From Theodoxus fluviatilis (lineage: Eukaryota > Mollusca > Gastropoda > Cycloneritida > Neritidae), in the NCBI GenBank assembly GCA_034096865.1, contig JAWQFJ010014731.1, positions 22,501 to 41,300 on the forward strand: DNA of 18,800 nucleotides, in the 5' to 3' direction. Of this stretch, positions 1 through 9,122 are shown piece by piece. Within the stretch, counting starts at the first letter, position 1. Every line of letters starts with the position of its first letter. Under the pieces are notes generated by a model. The model was not told the origin of the DNA and searched no databases. It saw nothing but the letters and a program-made list of their open reading frames with translations. A program made the position numbers and the translations under genes.

Positions 1-3
1 CTA

Positions 4-45
<42 letters not shown>

Positions 46-246
46 CCTCCCTCCCTCCCTCCCTCCCTCTCTTTCTCTCTTTTTCTCTATGTCTCTCTCT
101 CTCTATTTCTCTCTCTGTCTATTTCTTTCTCTCTCTTTTTCTCTGTCTCTCTTTCTCTCTCTCTATTAATCTCTCTCTCTATTAATCTCTCTCTCTTTCT
201 CTCTCTCTCTTTCTCGCTCTCTCTCTTTCTCTCTCTCTCTCTCACT
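1..246. repeat. CT/CCCT pyrimidine microsatellite tract at left edge
   Basis: Almost pure pyrimidine on the plus strand: a CT run, then CCCT units at about 41-67, then CT with scattered TTT and TATT interruptions. A short cassette containing TATTAATCTCTCTC occurs twice in a row at about 163-195, so the tract grows partly by local duplication. It begins before the window, so its true length is unknown. The Arg/Glu-rich minus-strand frame that crosses it is a translation of the repeat, not a gene. Confidence 0.97.
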
Positions 247-288
247 CTCACGCGCATGCACATACACACTTCACTCACAACATGCGCT

Positions 289-290
<2 letters not shown>

Positions 291-333
<43 letters not shown>
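291..333. repeat. (CA)n microsatellite, about 21 units
   Basis: Uninterrupted CA dinucleotides, separated from the preceding CT tract by about 45 bp of CA-rich sequence. The CT-then-CA order on one strand recurs at 12342-12637. Confidence 0.98.
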
Positions 334-335
<2 letters not shown>

Positions 336-2047
336 TACTTCTAGACACCTTTCTCGTCTGTGCAACTCGTTACTTATCGAGTCCCTTGTGAGAAGGAACC
401 TATCTCCAAATAATTAATCTTTGTAGAGTTATTTTCCCTTCGTGATCGTCTGGCCAGTTTTTGTCATTGGTTTTTGCATCACGTCTGCGCTGGAATCTAA
501 AAACAGAACTGCCATTTCAAAGGATTCCCGGTGGACGTCGACGTTGGCTGAAGTGTTTGACGCAGATGGCAGCTCAAATCTGAATTTCGAAAAAAGTTAT
601 ATGATTGGTCTTTGCAGCCATCCTTGACCTTTTTAAGGCTTTTTCAAAGGTCTCGTAGACAACAAGAGTCTTGCATAATAAGCCTTTGATTGAGCAGAGT
701 TCGCCCTTGGATTTATCTCTGGTTTGCTTCTCATAATTACGTGACCTGTTCTCTCAAACCGAGTTGTTCTCATACTTCGGTCTGTTCAACATGCAGCAGG
801 ATGAGCTGCATTTTAGCAGTCTTGAGATTTAACTCGAGTCGGAAACCTAAACCATCACTGCCTTTACTGTGTGAGTTTCATATTCCAGATCCACATTTAA
901 AATGGAGGTTTTTAGCGTCAAAAGGATGGCCATGTTATATGTTTATGTGCGAAAAAGAGAGCGTCGTATCAGTAATACTCCACCTTAACATTGTCCTGAT
1001 ATTCCATATTCGCAAACGAATCTGTGTAGTGTATGGTGGCGCTCTTAAAGGGAAACTGCCATCTGTACGTGCAGTGATTTTCATTCGTTACTGAAGAAAT
1101 TCCTTTGATATAGAAACTGTCCGTTCATACAAACTTTGGTTGCACATCAAAATTGCTATTATTTTTCTCAAAAATGCAAATGTTCAGTCCATACATATAA
1201 AAAAGGAATACCTACTCAACTACTCACATTTCAGAGTAATTTTAGTGTCATTTTGAAAGGAGTACATTGCACGCTCTGCTGATACAAAAATCTGAAAATC
1301 GCCGGAGTTCGATTAAGCAATCTCGCTGCAACGACAATATGTCTGCCAGGAAAACTATATCAGGAGGAGAAAAATTTGAAGATCTTGTATTTCCCGGTTT
1401 TGTTTTATTTGAACTCTTCATTTTGAAACGGAATTACACGAAACTTTGTGTAGAGATCCAAAAAGTCAGCATATTTGTAGATAATGATGGAGCAGTTTCA
1501 ACTTGCGAAGGCACCTTAACCATTATCTCTTTGAGTAAGTTTTTTTCTTCCAATCGATTGGGCAAGACATTAACAAGCAGCTTACGTCAATATGAACTGA
1601 CACACTTCACTTAGACTCTTTTGATATGCCATTTACACGAGAGTTTGTCATGTCGCCATGGGGTAAGAGAATGTTACGATGTCCATCCCTAGATAAGCCG
1701 TGACTGCTTGCTTCAATATCAACGTCTCCATTTATATATCGCGAAAAACACGTCGCTGTTTGACTGGGAGACCTCCTGCACACATGCACGCTCCAAGCAA
1801 AACGACGCGATCCCCAGCAGCATTATCGAACGGCAGCGAGGGTGTCCGGGTGTCCTGCCTTCAAAACGTCAGCTCCACTGCGCAGACCTGCTCCATTACT
1901 CTTCCGCCGGAGAGATGCGTAAATAATGTTTTTACAACCACCCTCGTCTCGGGGATGCACCTGTAATCCGATGTCTGATCTAATTCCGCTGCCTACGCAT
2001 CGTGATGTAGGTGTTTTTGCTCCAGTTTGTCTTGTCATCATGTGTAG
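334..2047. other. Unique AT-rich sequence with no identifiable gene
   Basis: This stretch has short open frames at 442-627, 690-1094 and 1267-1614 on the plus strand and overlapping frames on both strands at 1607-2294. None contains a recognisable domain, signal peptide or repeat motif. Several are open only because of local composition, and frames on both strands overlap heavily near 1700-2290. The longest isolated one (115 codons, 1267-1614) is Lys/Ser/Ile-rich with no family resemblance I can name. A GAGTAAG near 1532 could be read as a splice donor, but no matching coding exon supports it. I see no promoter, RNA gene or mobile element here. Confidence 0.7.
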
Positions 2048-2140
2048 CACAGAGCACCCCCTCCACACAGAGCCCCCCTCCACACAGAGCCCCCCCTCCA
2101 CACAGATCCCCCCCTCCACACAGAGCACCCCCTCCACACA
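2048..2140. repeat. 17-18 bp C-rich minisatellite, 5 copies
   Basis: Five consecutive units of the form CACAGAGCACCCCCTCCA begin at 2048, 2066, 2083, 2101 and 2119, followed by a partial CACA. Units differ by one C in length (17 or 18 bp) and by A/C or T changes in the middle. Units 1 and 5 are identical, while units 2-4 carry longer C runs. Length slippage makes all frames through it non-conserved, which argues against coding. The Cys-Val-Glu-Gly and Pro/His/Thr repeats translated from it are artefacts. Confidence 0.95.
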
Positions 2141-3498
2141 AAATTTCACTTCAGACTCATACCTCACAGCCAAAGATTCCGTCCCCCCAAAAAACACCGG
2201 ACGATCTATTAAGCCAATTGCAATAAGTATTTTAAACTCTAACCACTCTAGAACGGGCAGTGTCATCCCAATCTCTTGCGATGCAGCCCTTTAACTTCCT
2301 AATCTTTGATTTATCCCATTGATTGTAACGTTCTGTGATGTTTAAGGATTTTTTTGGTTGTACATAATTACTTACTATTCTGCCTGTGATTTGTAACTTT
2401 AATTTCCTTTTTTGGATGAATGAAATATATGTTATGTGATTGTCATTATTCAAGGTAGCTTCTCGCATTAACTTCAGTACAAAGCCTCCCACATAATGAG
2501 TCACTTGAGAAGTTCTGGCAGTCTGAAGACTGTTGAACTCCGAGAACTACCTTTCCGAGCACTATTGATTGTCGCAGAACCGTTTTTAAGATTATTCATC
2601 GTGTTTGTGCATCTAATAAGTATCAGTTGTTTTACTCCTTTTTTTCTTCCTTCACTTTTCTCCGGAAACTCCTACGCACGGACGTCAGTGCTGAACTCCC
2701 TGGAGGCAGTTAAGGGTTCTCCAGAAGCCCTTGTTCGGTTGATGCCCGACTTAGAGTGGCCTCTAAAGACCTTTTACAGAAAAGGCCTATCCCAGTGAGA
2801 ACCAAAGGACTGGCATGCAGACTTCCAGGTTACCAGCGTTGTTCGCGAGATCAGGTTAGCAGAGTATCCTCCTTTCCCTCGTTCCCTAGTCGAGGAAAAG
2901 ATGCAGGAAAATGGCTCTAGAGCGCCTCATGCCCAAGGGCTCGAGGCGAAGGAGCAGACTTGTGGGCAACTGACGGGAGGAAGTCTGTGGAAAGGTAATG
3001 TTGAGAGAGACCTGTGCAGGAGGATCGCTTTACCGAAACACCTACAATCGATGGGCTGGCGACGGCAGGAATCGATGAGCAAAAGATTTCATTACGGCCA
3101 TCGATCCAGCTATTGTCCCCAGCGCCCGATGGCGCTCCATGCCTCCAAGCCCTGGACTGACCGCATGGATGGATTTGGCTGCCTGTGCTGCTCTGTATAC
3201 TGGCCAGGAATGCAAGCCAATATTTGGGCTTTACTCGTTGCGCTCAGATCCTCCTTCTCACCCATTGTGTTTATTCCTATTGCTTCTTTAATCTTCTTGA
3301 TCAAAGGTTGTTCTTTTTATTCTCCTTGATTTCGTTTTTCCTTTCAGATTCGAGTTCTAGTATTTTTTGCCTTGATTTCTTTGGTCTTCCTTTTTTTCTT
3401 TGATACATGTAAAGTTTTGGTTGTTCTTTTAGTATTTAACCACAACATTTTTCATGCTCTTATTTCCATTTTCTATTTGTCTTTGACAGTGGTGAATT
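2141..3498. other. Unique sequence with no identifiable gene
   Basis: The longest plus-strand frame is 142 codons (2901-3329). Its N-terminal part is rich in Gly, Arg and Gln. Its C-terminal third is hydrophobic, because the DNA becomes T-rich as it approaches the pyrimidine tract. I recognise no domain. A strong polypyrimidine-CAG ending at 3347 resembles a splice acceptor, but the sequence after it is T-rich and runs directly into the TCC repeat. A short opposite-strand frame at 3110-3304 is also unrecognised. A diverged retroelement fragment around 2850-3260 is possible but cannot be shown from the sequence alone. Confidence 0.65.
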
Positions 3499-3858
3499 CT
3501 CCTCCCCCCTCTCCCTCCCCCTCCCCCTCCCACTCCCTCTCCTCCTCTTCTTCTTCTTCCTCCTCCTCCTCCTCCTCCTCCTCCTCCTCCTCCTCCTCCT
3601 CCTCCTCCTCCTCCTCCTCCTCCTCCTCCTCCTCCTCCTCCTCCTCCTCCTCTTCCTCCTCCTCGCCCTCCCCCTCCTCCTCCCCCCCCTCCTCCTCCTC
3701 CTCCTCCACCTCCTCTTCCTCCTCCTCCTTCTCTTCTTCCTCCTCTTCCTCTTCCTCCTCCTTCCCCTTACCCTCCTCCCCCCCCCTCCTCCTCCTTCTC
3801 CTCCTCCTCTCCCTCTTCTCCTCCCCCCTCCTCCCCCCCACTCCTCCTCCTCCTCCTC
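3499..3858. repeat. (TCC)n triplet repeat within a long polypyrimidine tract
   Basis: A core of about 31 perfect TCC units lies at about 3558-3651, flanked on both sides by imperfect TCC, CTT and CCCTCC sequence. The plus strand is almost entirely C and T for some 360 bp, and the minus strand almost entirely G and A. It is translated as poly-Ser on plus and poly-Glu on minus, and neither frame extends into a recognisable protein. Long homopurine-homopyrimidine tracts of this kind can form intramolecular triplexes. That structural statement is general knowledge, not something shown here. Confidence 0.97.
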
Positions 3859-4120
3859 GTCTTGAGCTTGTCGTTAAATGAGCGTCACAACTAAAAGTTA
3901 ACTTGCTCGAGACGGCGTCGCGGCCAATTGTAAAACAACAAAACAAAGTCATATCGAACTCGTTACAAGCTGTGATGTACAAAAGTGCTGAAAACTGAAA
4001 ATGGAAGCGCAGCATCTAAAGACAAACAGACATATGTCTGTCACACTAACCTCGTGCAGCTCGTGCTGTCTCGACAACACGACACGACATGAACGCTCTG
4101 CTAATTCAGTCTGTCTGGTT

Positions 4121-4180
4121 TGTCGTCTCCCTTGTTGTCGTCTCCCTTGTTGTCGTCTCCCTTGTTGTCGTCTCCCTTGT
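4121..4180. repeat. 15 bp minisatellite, 4 perfect copies
   Basis: The unit TGTCGTCTCCCTTGT starts at 4121, 4136, 4151 and 4166. A fifth, diverged copy starts at 4181 (TGTCGTTTTCCTCG). The four copies are identical, so the array expanded recently or is being homogenised. A period of 15 keeps frames open on both strands, which explains the repetitive peptides seen in several frames. Nothing else suggests coding. Confidence 0.97.
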
Positions 4181-4190
4181 TGTCGTTTTC

Positions 4191-4605
4191 CTCGCCACGA
4201 TGTCTCGCTGTGGATTTCGGGGATCACGCAGCCGGAACATGTTTCCAACTGGAGCATACACTTTGTATGGATGCACAACACATTTCCAAGCTTTGCTTGT
4301 CTGCAGTTTGGTAGACCGGTCACGAAGACAACGTAGCCATTCTCCTACAAACTCCTATTACGTTTGAACTCTTCATGGATATAATGCAGCAGTTAGCTAC
4401 CTCTCCTCATCCCACCGCGTTTCCCTACGCGATTCGTTCGAGGCCAATAGCAAGCGACACTGTGACTTGTTTTGCGTGTACTCCATACTGTTCGTAATTT
4501 GCGCGCTTAATGGTCTTACATAAACCACAGAAGCTTATAGGCCTTAAAACACTATCCATCCATCCAACCTCTCCTCAGGCTGCGAGTGTGGGTGAAACTA
4601 GCGAA
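4191..4605. other. Unique sequence with no identifiable gene
   Basis: Mixed-composition sequence between the 15 bp minisatellite and the C-rich block. The open frames that cross it begin in the repeat and end without any recognisable motif. Nothing further can be supported. Confidence 0.7.
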
Positions 4606-4722
4606 CCCCCAGAAGGAGCCCCCCCTCCCCCCTCCCACCCCCTCCCTCCCCACTGCCTCCCCCCTCCCTTCCCCCCTCTTTCCCCCCTTCCCCCTTCCAT
4701 ACCCCCTCCCCCTTTCTCCAGG
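4606..4722. repeat. C-rich low-complexity block (G-rich on minus strand)
   Basis: The plus strand is mostly C runs of 3-7 separated by T, CT or A. The minus strand therefore carries many closely spaced G runs, compatible with G-quadruplex formation. No fixed repeat period is visible. The Pro-rich and Gly-rich frames through it are compositional. Confidence 0.9.
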
Positions 4723-5549
4723 GAAATGAGATTTTCAAACTCATCTTTTTCCAGCAAAATAACCGCACAAAGAGTTCGCCGTGTTTTGAAGCCGTATTAC
4801 ACCACAGGACATTGCCCTCTCTTTGCGATCACAGTCCTGAGAGCAATACATTTGGTATTTCGAGCAGAATTAGTTGGCATTCTACAGTATTTTGAGCCCA
4901 TCATCTCGTAATGAGAGTTACAAAAGCTATCAGTCGATAAATATATTTTACAGGGGGACATCTTCTCACGCTCGACATCAGATACTGTGGTTATAAGAAC
5001 AGCCACATTATTTTGTCGATAGTAAACGTCGATCGCATCAAAGATCCTATATACAGGGTCTTTGATCGCATATTAAGGTCTTCAGAATTATACGCGCGTA
5101 TAAACTGAACGCACCCCACCGAATCAAACAAGTACTCAGATGAGGAGTCAATCTTACATGGCTTGACATGTAAATGACTCGGCATATCTTTATCTGCTTT
5201 TTCACTATCATCGCCGCAGAAGAGAATATTTATACTGTTTTCCTCTTCCTTTCAAATGCACGATAACGCACAATGTACAAAGTCGTTCGTTCCAATGACA
5301 CAAGCCCTAGTAATACCGTTATTTTGGAAACGAAGTCGCTGGGAAACTGACGATTGCAGTTACAAACAACTTGTCTGATCGACATCAGCAAAGCATGTTT
5401 ACTCTTACTCCAAAGCAGACTAGTGCAGTCGGTTTGATGAGTAAAATGATTAAGAAGGTGGATTGCAGGACAATTTTGACCACGCGGACGCTGTACGGTT
5501 GGAAACTAGCCTGTGAATATTGACTGGAATTATCACAATGTATTACTCA
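4723..5549. other. Unique AT-rich sequence with no identifiable gene
   Basis: This stretch holds only short frames (60-70 codons on the minus strand at 4797-5006 and 4991-5185) without recognisable motifs. Its one notable structure is the hairpin at 5037-5066, listed separately. Confidence 0.7.
5037..5066. repeat. Compact inverted repeat (12 bp stem, 6 nt loop)
   Basis: ATCAAAGATCCT at 5037-5048 pairs with AGGGTCTTTGAT at 5055-5066 with one mismatch or G-T position. The loop is ATATAC. GATCGCAT also occurs directly on both sides (5031-5038 and 5064-5071), so the hairpin sits between short direct repeats. It does not match the histone-mRNA 3' stem-loop or a bacterial terminator. It could be a chance structure or a small footprint of an old insertion. 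Confidence 0.6.
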
Positions 5550-5550
5550 C

Positions 5551-5586
5551 GTGTATGTGCGTGTGCGTGTGCGCGCGCGCGCGCAC

Positions 5587-5640
<54 letters not shown>

Positions 5641-5749
5641 GTGAGTGCGTGCGTGCGTGAGTGAGTGTGTGCATGTGAGTGCGTGAGTGAGTGTGAACGT
5701 GTGTGCGTGCGTGTGTAGTGTGCTGTGTGTGCGAGTGGGTGGTTGTGGT

Positions 5750-5803
<54 letters not shown>

Positions 5804-5912
5804 GTGAGTGCGTGCGTGCGTGAGTGAGTGTGTGCATGTGAGTGCGTGAGTGAGTGTGAACGTGTGTGCGTGCGTGTGTAGTGTGCTGTGTGTGCGAGTG
5901 GGTGGTTGTGGT

Positions 5913-5943
<31 letters not shown>

Positions 5944-5999
5944 CATGCGCGCGCGTGCCCGTGAGTCTGTGTATCTGCATGTGCATGTGCGTATACGTG
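5551..5999. repeat. GT/GC alternating array with internal duplication
   Basis: Nearly continuous alternating purine-pyrimidine sequence. It has a GC-rich core at about 5569-5588, a long GT run up to about 5634, variant GTGA/GTGC units, a second GT run at about 5754-5797, a repeat of the variant block, and a third GT run ending in GCATGCGCGCGCG near 5943-5955. Thr-His and Cys-Val frames on both strands are translations of the array. Alternating GC/GT is the classic Z-DNA-forming pattern. Confidence 0.97.
5634..5940. repeat. 163 bp tandem duplication inside the GT array
   Basis: The variant block beginning GTGAGTGCGTGCGTGCG occurs at 5641 and again at 5804. By reading, the two copies are identical through GTGTGTATGTGTG, which occurs at about 5750 and 5913. 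That is a constant offset of 163 bp over at least 120 bp of non-trivial sequence. The copies are separated by a GT run, and a third GT run follows copy 2. Confidence 0.95.
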
Positions 6000-6234
6000 A
6001 AGATGGATGGTAGCAATGAAAGATATTCAAAAGTTTCAAAGGCTAACGTGTGCTGCACTTGAAAGAAAAAAAACCCTAATCCTTCGAAAATGGTGCCTCG
6101 CAGCGCTCACTGACAGGGACAGGCCTTAGCGTGCTCTTCTCGCCAAAAGTAGTGCGTGGCCTGGTCTGGGTTGTGGTGTCACCTCCATCGCCGCTAACTC
6201 TATTGTCGAAATTGTTCATGTCATCTGGGGATCG
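6000..6234. other. Unique spacer with no gene
   Basis: Mixed sequence between the GT array and the inverted-repeat pair. Only a 66-codon minus-strand frame of no recognisable identity lies here. Confidence 0.65.
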
Positions 6235-6273
6235 CTTCCACTGACGGGCCACACTAGTGGACTCGTCCAAGGA
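6235..6273 (+). repeat. Left arm of inverted repeat pair (possible small mobile element)
   Basis: This 39 bp segment starts CTTCCACTGACGGGCC and matches the reverse complement of 6578-6616 at 37 of 39 positions. Similarity continues weakly inward to about 6284 through a shared GGTGCGA. The arms face each other, so the outer ends are CTTCCACTG and CAGTGGAAG. GGTGCGAACCCC at 6278-6289 resembles the RNA polymerase III B box (GGTTCGANNCC), so a tRNA-derived SINE copy is an alternative to a terminal inverted repeat of a non-autonomous DNA transposon. Confidence 0.75.
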
Positions 6274-6577
6274 CAAGGTGCGAACCCCGCTCCGCTAGCG
6301 AGCCACGGCATCTGATTGGCTGCGTTTTTGCAAAGGCGTTTATGCTTGAAACAGAGCCGAATCGCCTTGACGACTGCGGCAAATGATGTTCATCGTAACT
6401 CAATTCAGCTGAAAGCGCATTGTGTACTCGAGTTTGTCAATTATTCACACTTTATTGTCATTCTGTGGGCGGAATAACCGTCCAAGATTGCGTATGTGAG
6501 CCAGCGAGCACGTAATAATGCGGTTGTCGTTCTGTGTGAGAGTCACTGCGAATCAAAAGACCAACATCGCACCCCTT

Positions 6578-6616
6578 TCCTCGGACGAGTCCGCTAGTGT
6601 GGCCCGTCAGTGGAAG
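6578..6616 (-). repeat. Right arm of inverted repeat pair (possible small mobile element)
   Basis: This is the reverse-complement partner of 6235-6273, with two mismatches. From outer edge to outer edge the pair spans 382 bp. I see no clear target-site duplication: left flank GGGGATCG, right flank AGATTCCG. The 300 bp between the arms has no coding capacity. The pair may be one MITE-like element or two SINE-like fragments inserted in opposite orientation. Confidence 0.75.
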
Positions 6617-6885
6617 AGATTCCGTCATTTGCAATGCCGTTCCACGCGAGCATGCGTGCATGCATATATGTGAATACGTGTGCGAATTAGCATATGTGAA
6701 GGATATGGGAAAATAGAATCTTCCTGTCGTATGACTCAGTCTCTCCAGCTAACAGATACAGAAAAGCACGTTGACAGTTTAAAGAAATTTCACAAGAGCA
6801 TTTTTGTATAACGATGGAAGCATGATCCCTGCCTCGTCGTCTTCCTCTCAAACTGTCGTCCCCGTTTTACTTGTCTTTTCACCTC
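6617..6885. other. Unique AT-rich sequence with no gene
   Basis: Nothing identifiable. It starts with an alternating GCATGCGTGCATGCATATATG-type stretch (about 6648-6670) that is locally palindromic. Confidence 0.65.
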
Positions 6886-6990
6886 GTACATCAATTTTAA
6901 CTCCACCCTCCCCCTTCCCTGCCCCCTCCCATCCACCTTCCCTCCTATCCTTCCTCTTTCCCTCCACCCCCATCCCCCTTTTTCTTTCCT
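6886..6990. repeat. C/T-rich low-complexity block
   Basis: Plus-strand polypyrimidine with CCCCTCCC-like runs and no stable period. Opposite-strand Gly/Arg/Lys-rich frames are compositional. Confidence 0.85.
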
Positions 6991-8090
6991 CGATTGCTGG
7001 GTTACTCTGGATCTGGTCAGACTTATGTTGTCTGTCATATCCTCCTGAAACCCTACCCGTCATCGAAACATGCTCATCGTGGAAGCTAATGCGTGACTGG
7101 ATATGAATTTTTATTGTACCTACACTAGTAGGCGTTGTGACTGTAAAGTACACGATCTGTGGTATTTACGGGACATTCCGTATGCATGAAAGACATACAC
7201 CCTGTCCTCTAATTCACCATGTCGATCGTGCGCTTTACGTATTCTGGCCACGGGAGGGTGACAGTGTGAGAGATGTATCTGACAACAAGAATATTTCCAC
7301 CAAAGCTACGTCAGCATTCCGTGCATGTCCGTTTATGGAATAACTGCCATGAGATATATAACTGTCATGCATCCATTCCACGAGAAAGTCATTGTTGCGG
7401 AAGACAGGACCACAGCCCAAACTCGGACGCGCAGACCCTATGGCAACGTGGGCAGACTGTGGCTGTGTCTACATGACTGGGGGCCGTAATGCGCCATCTT
7501 TGCATATCCTTTGTTGTGAAGGGCGAGCAAACATTGGTCTTCAAAGAGTCTGACTCCCTCTCTTTATTATATTGCCGCTTACTGCAGTTGGAGGACCGCT
7601 AAAGCTCTACAAAGACTGCTTCAACCATCACTGAAAGCATGCGGCATCGAGACAGCTACTTGGGAAAAGAACTGGCGGCCGACCACAAATATGTTTGTAC
7701 ACATGCATGAAAGGTACATATCTGAATGCTTGCATTGACATAATTGTTTCACACAAGAGTTTTAGCTGGTATTCTGTTTGCATTTAGATTCATCAGCCGA
7801 TTTTCGTTGAGATCAGATCCAAAAGCTCATATATTTCCTTGTTCAGAACAAGGAATGTGTAGCATGGAGGTTGCTCGTCATCATACAGACAAAACCTCGA
7901 CTCCCTTAATTTTGATGAACCAAATAATTATGACAACAGCTTATACCACCTAACCAAGGCGTATACGACCAATACCCCTCACCAAGGAGGAGATGTTGCA
8001 GTTCGTATTTGGACAACTATCCGTACCCTCTAACTGTTCCTGATTCCTTTCAATTTTCTTATATCGAAAACAAATGTATACAGCATGCTC
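6991..8090. other. Unique sequence with no identifiable gene
   Basis: Several 60-100 codon frames occur on both strands (for example 7137-7343 and 7744-7953). None has a recognisable domain, and none continues across a plausible splice site into another frame. I see no RNA gene or transposon termini. Confidence 0.65.
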
Positions 8091-8480
8091 AAGCGGCTCA
8101 AGTGGATCCAGACAGCCTGAGGTCCATAAAGCACCTAAGCCACAGGAAGACCCACCCACTTCTATCATTGCTCTCTCCACCATCCCCTGCTGAGCTGCTG
8201 CAGCAGGGACAGTGAAGCGCGGCTTCGGTCTGGAGACCAGCAGGAGACCGAGGTCTACAGAGTGATACCAAGGCACTCCAGGAGGGAGAGGGGCAGCGCC
8301 AGATCTCCCCCTGATGGGATTGCTGTCGGGTCGTTGCTCTATGACCAGTTCCCATCAGCGTTCCGGGTGTCGCCGCTGATGGGGTTCCACCGACCCCGTT
8401 CGTCACCGGGAGTTAGAGAGGCTCGGGGGGTGTCGCCAGCCGTCAACCTGTCTCACGAGGGCTACTTGGCCTCGACCAGT
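8091..8480. other. GC-rich island without a recognisable gene
   Basis: Composition shifts to GC-rich compared with both flanks. Frames are open on plus (8262-8492) and on minus (7950-8276 and 8098-8406), but none has a family resemblance I can name. CTGATGGG at about 8310 and again at about 8375 can each pair with CCCATCAG at about 8352, giving two mutually exclusive hairpins. The composition step could mark a diverged retroelement or retrocopied exon, but this is inference. Confidence 0.5.
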
Positions 8481-8586
8481 CCCAATATTTGATAAATCTG
8501 TTGGTATTCTCCCCGCATCGCCGACTGCCACTAGAAGACCGTCTGTCTGGGAGCAGCTCCAATCCTCTCATTGAGATCTGTCTAGG

Positions 8587-8880
8587 GAGGGATTGGTTCG
8601 ATGGGGAACGGGGTTGAAGTGAGGAGGGGGGGGGGGGTAGGGTCAGCGGACTGGAGAAGAGAAAGAGACCAGAAGGTGAAGGAAGGATGTAATTGGGAAG
8701 AGGAGAGGGGAGGGGGAGGGGGTGTCAGATAGAAGGAGGAAGGGACAGAAATAATTGATAGTGAAGACAGACGGGAGAATAAGAATGGGGTAGGGAGGAC
8801 AGAATGTAGAAGACTACGGAGGAGGTGTAACAGAGGGATAGGAAAACGGAGGAACAGAGAGACTCGCAGGGGTAGCAAGA
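8587..8880. repeat. Purine-rich (GA/GGA) low-complexity tract with G12 run
   Basis: The plus strand is dominated by G and A, with a run of 12 G at about 8626-8637 and many AGGAGGGG-like segments up to about 8880. The Leu/Ser/Pro-rich minus-strand frames (8582-8943) are translations of this composition. Confidence 0.88.
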
Positions 8881-9047
8881 ATGAATGAGGTCTGAAATAA
8901 ACTGATACAGGGTAATGATAAGACAAAGTAGGTCAAGCGCCACGGAGCACAGAACAAACTTGCTTGAGGCAAATAAATTGCATGGAATTTCTTAAGTGGA
9001 ACGCGCGTAGTCACAGTTATGAAAAGGGGATGGCGGGTGCGAGTGGG

Positions 9048-9048
9048 A

Positions 9049-9079
<31 letters not shown>

Positions 9080-9090
9080 GTGCGCGCGCG

Positions 9091-9122
<32 letters not shown>
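9048..9122. repeat. (GT)n microsatellite with GC-rich interruption
   Basis: A GT run is interrupted by GTGCGCGCGCGTGTTT at about 9080-9094 and then resumes. The alternating GC core resembles that of the array at 5569. Confidence 0.97.

Noticed and set aside
2504..2518. Short palindrome CAGTCTGAAGACTG near 2519
   Set aside because: Single short palindromes of this size are expected by chance in a window of this length, with no supporting context.
2901..3329. 142-codon plus-strand frame as a gene
   Set aside because: Non-repetitive, but with no recognisable domain, an overlapping opposite-strand frame, and a hydrophobic end caused by T-rich DNA.
3331..3347. Splice acceptor-like polypyrimidine-CAG
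   Set aside because: The region is generally T-rich, so such matches are expected, and the sequence that follows runs into the TCC repeat rather than a coding exon.
3372..4015. Long poly-Ser (plus) and poly-Glu (minus) open frames
   Set aside because: Both are translations of the TCC tract. The flanking parts have no domain, and both strands are open at once because the repeat lacks stop codons.
5533..6058. Thr-His-rich frames of about 170 codons
   Set aside because: They are the GT array read on the minus strand. Several phases are open together and the duplication explains the repeated peptide.
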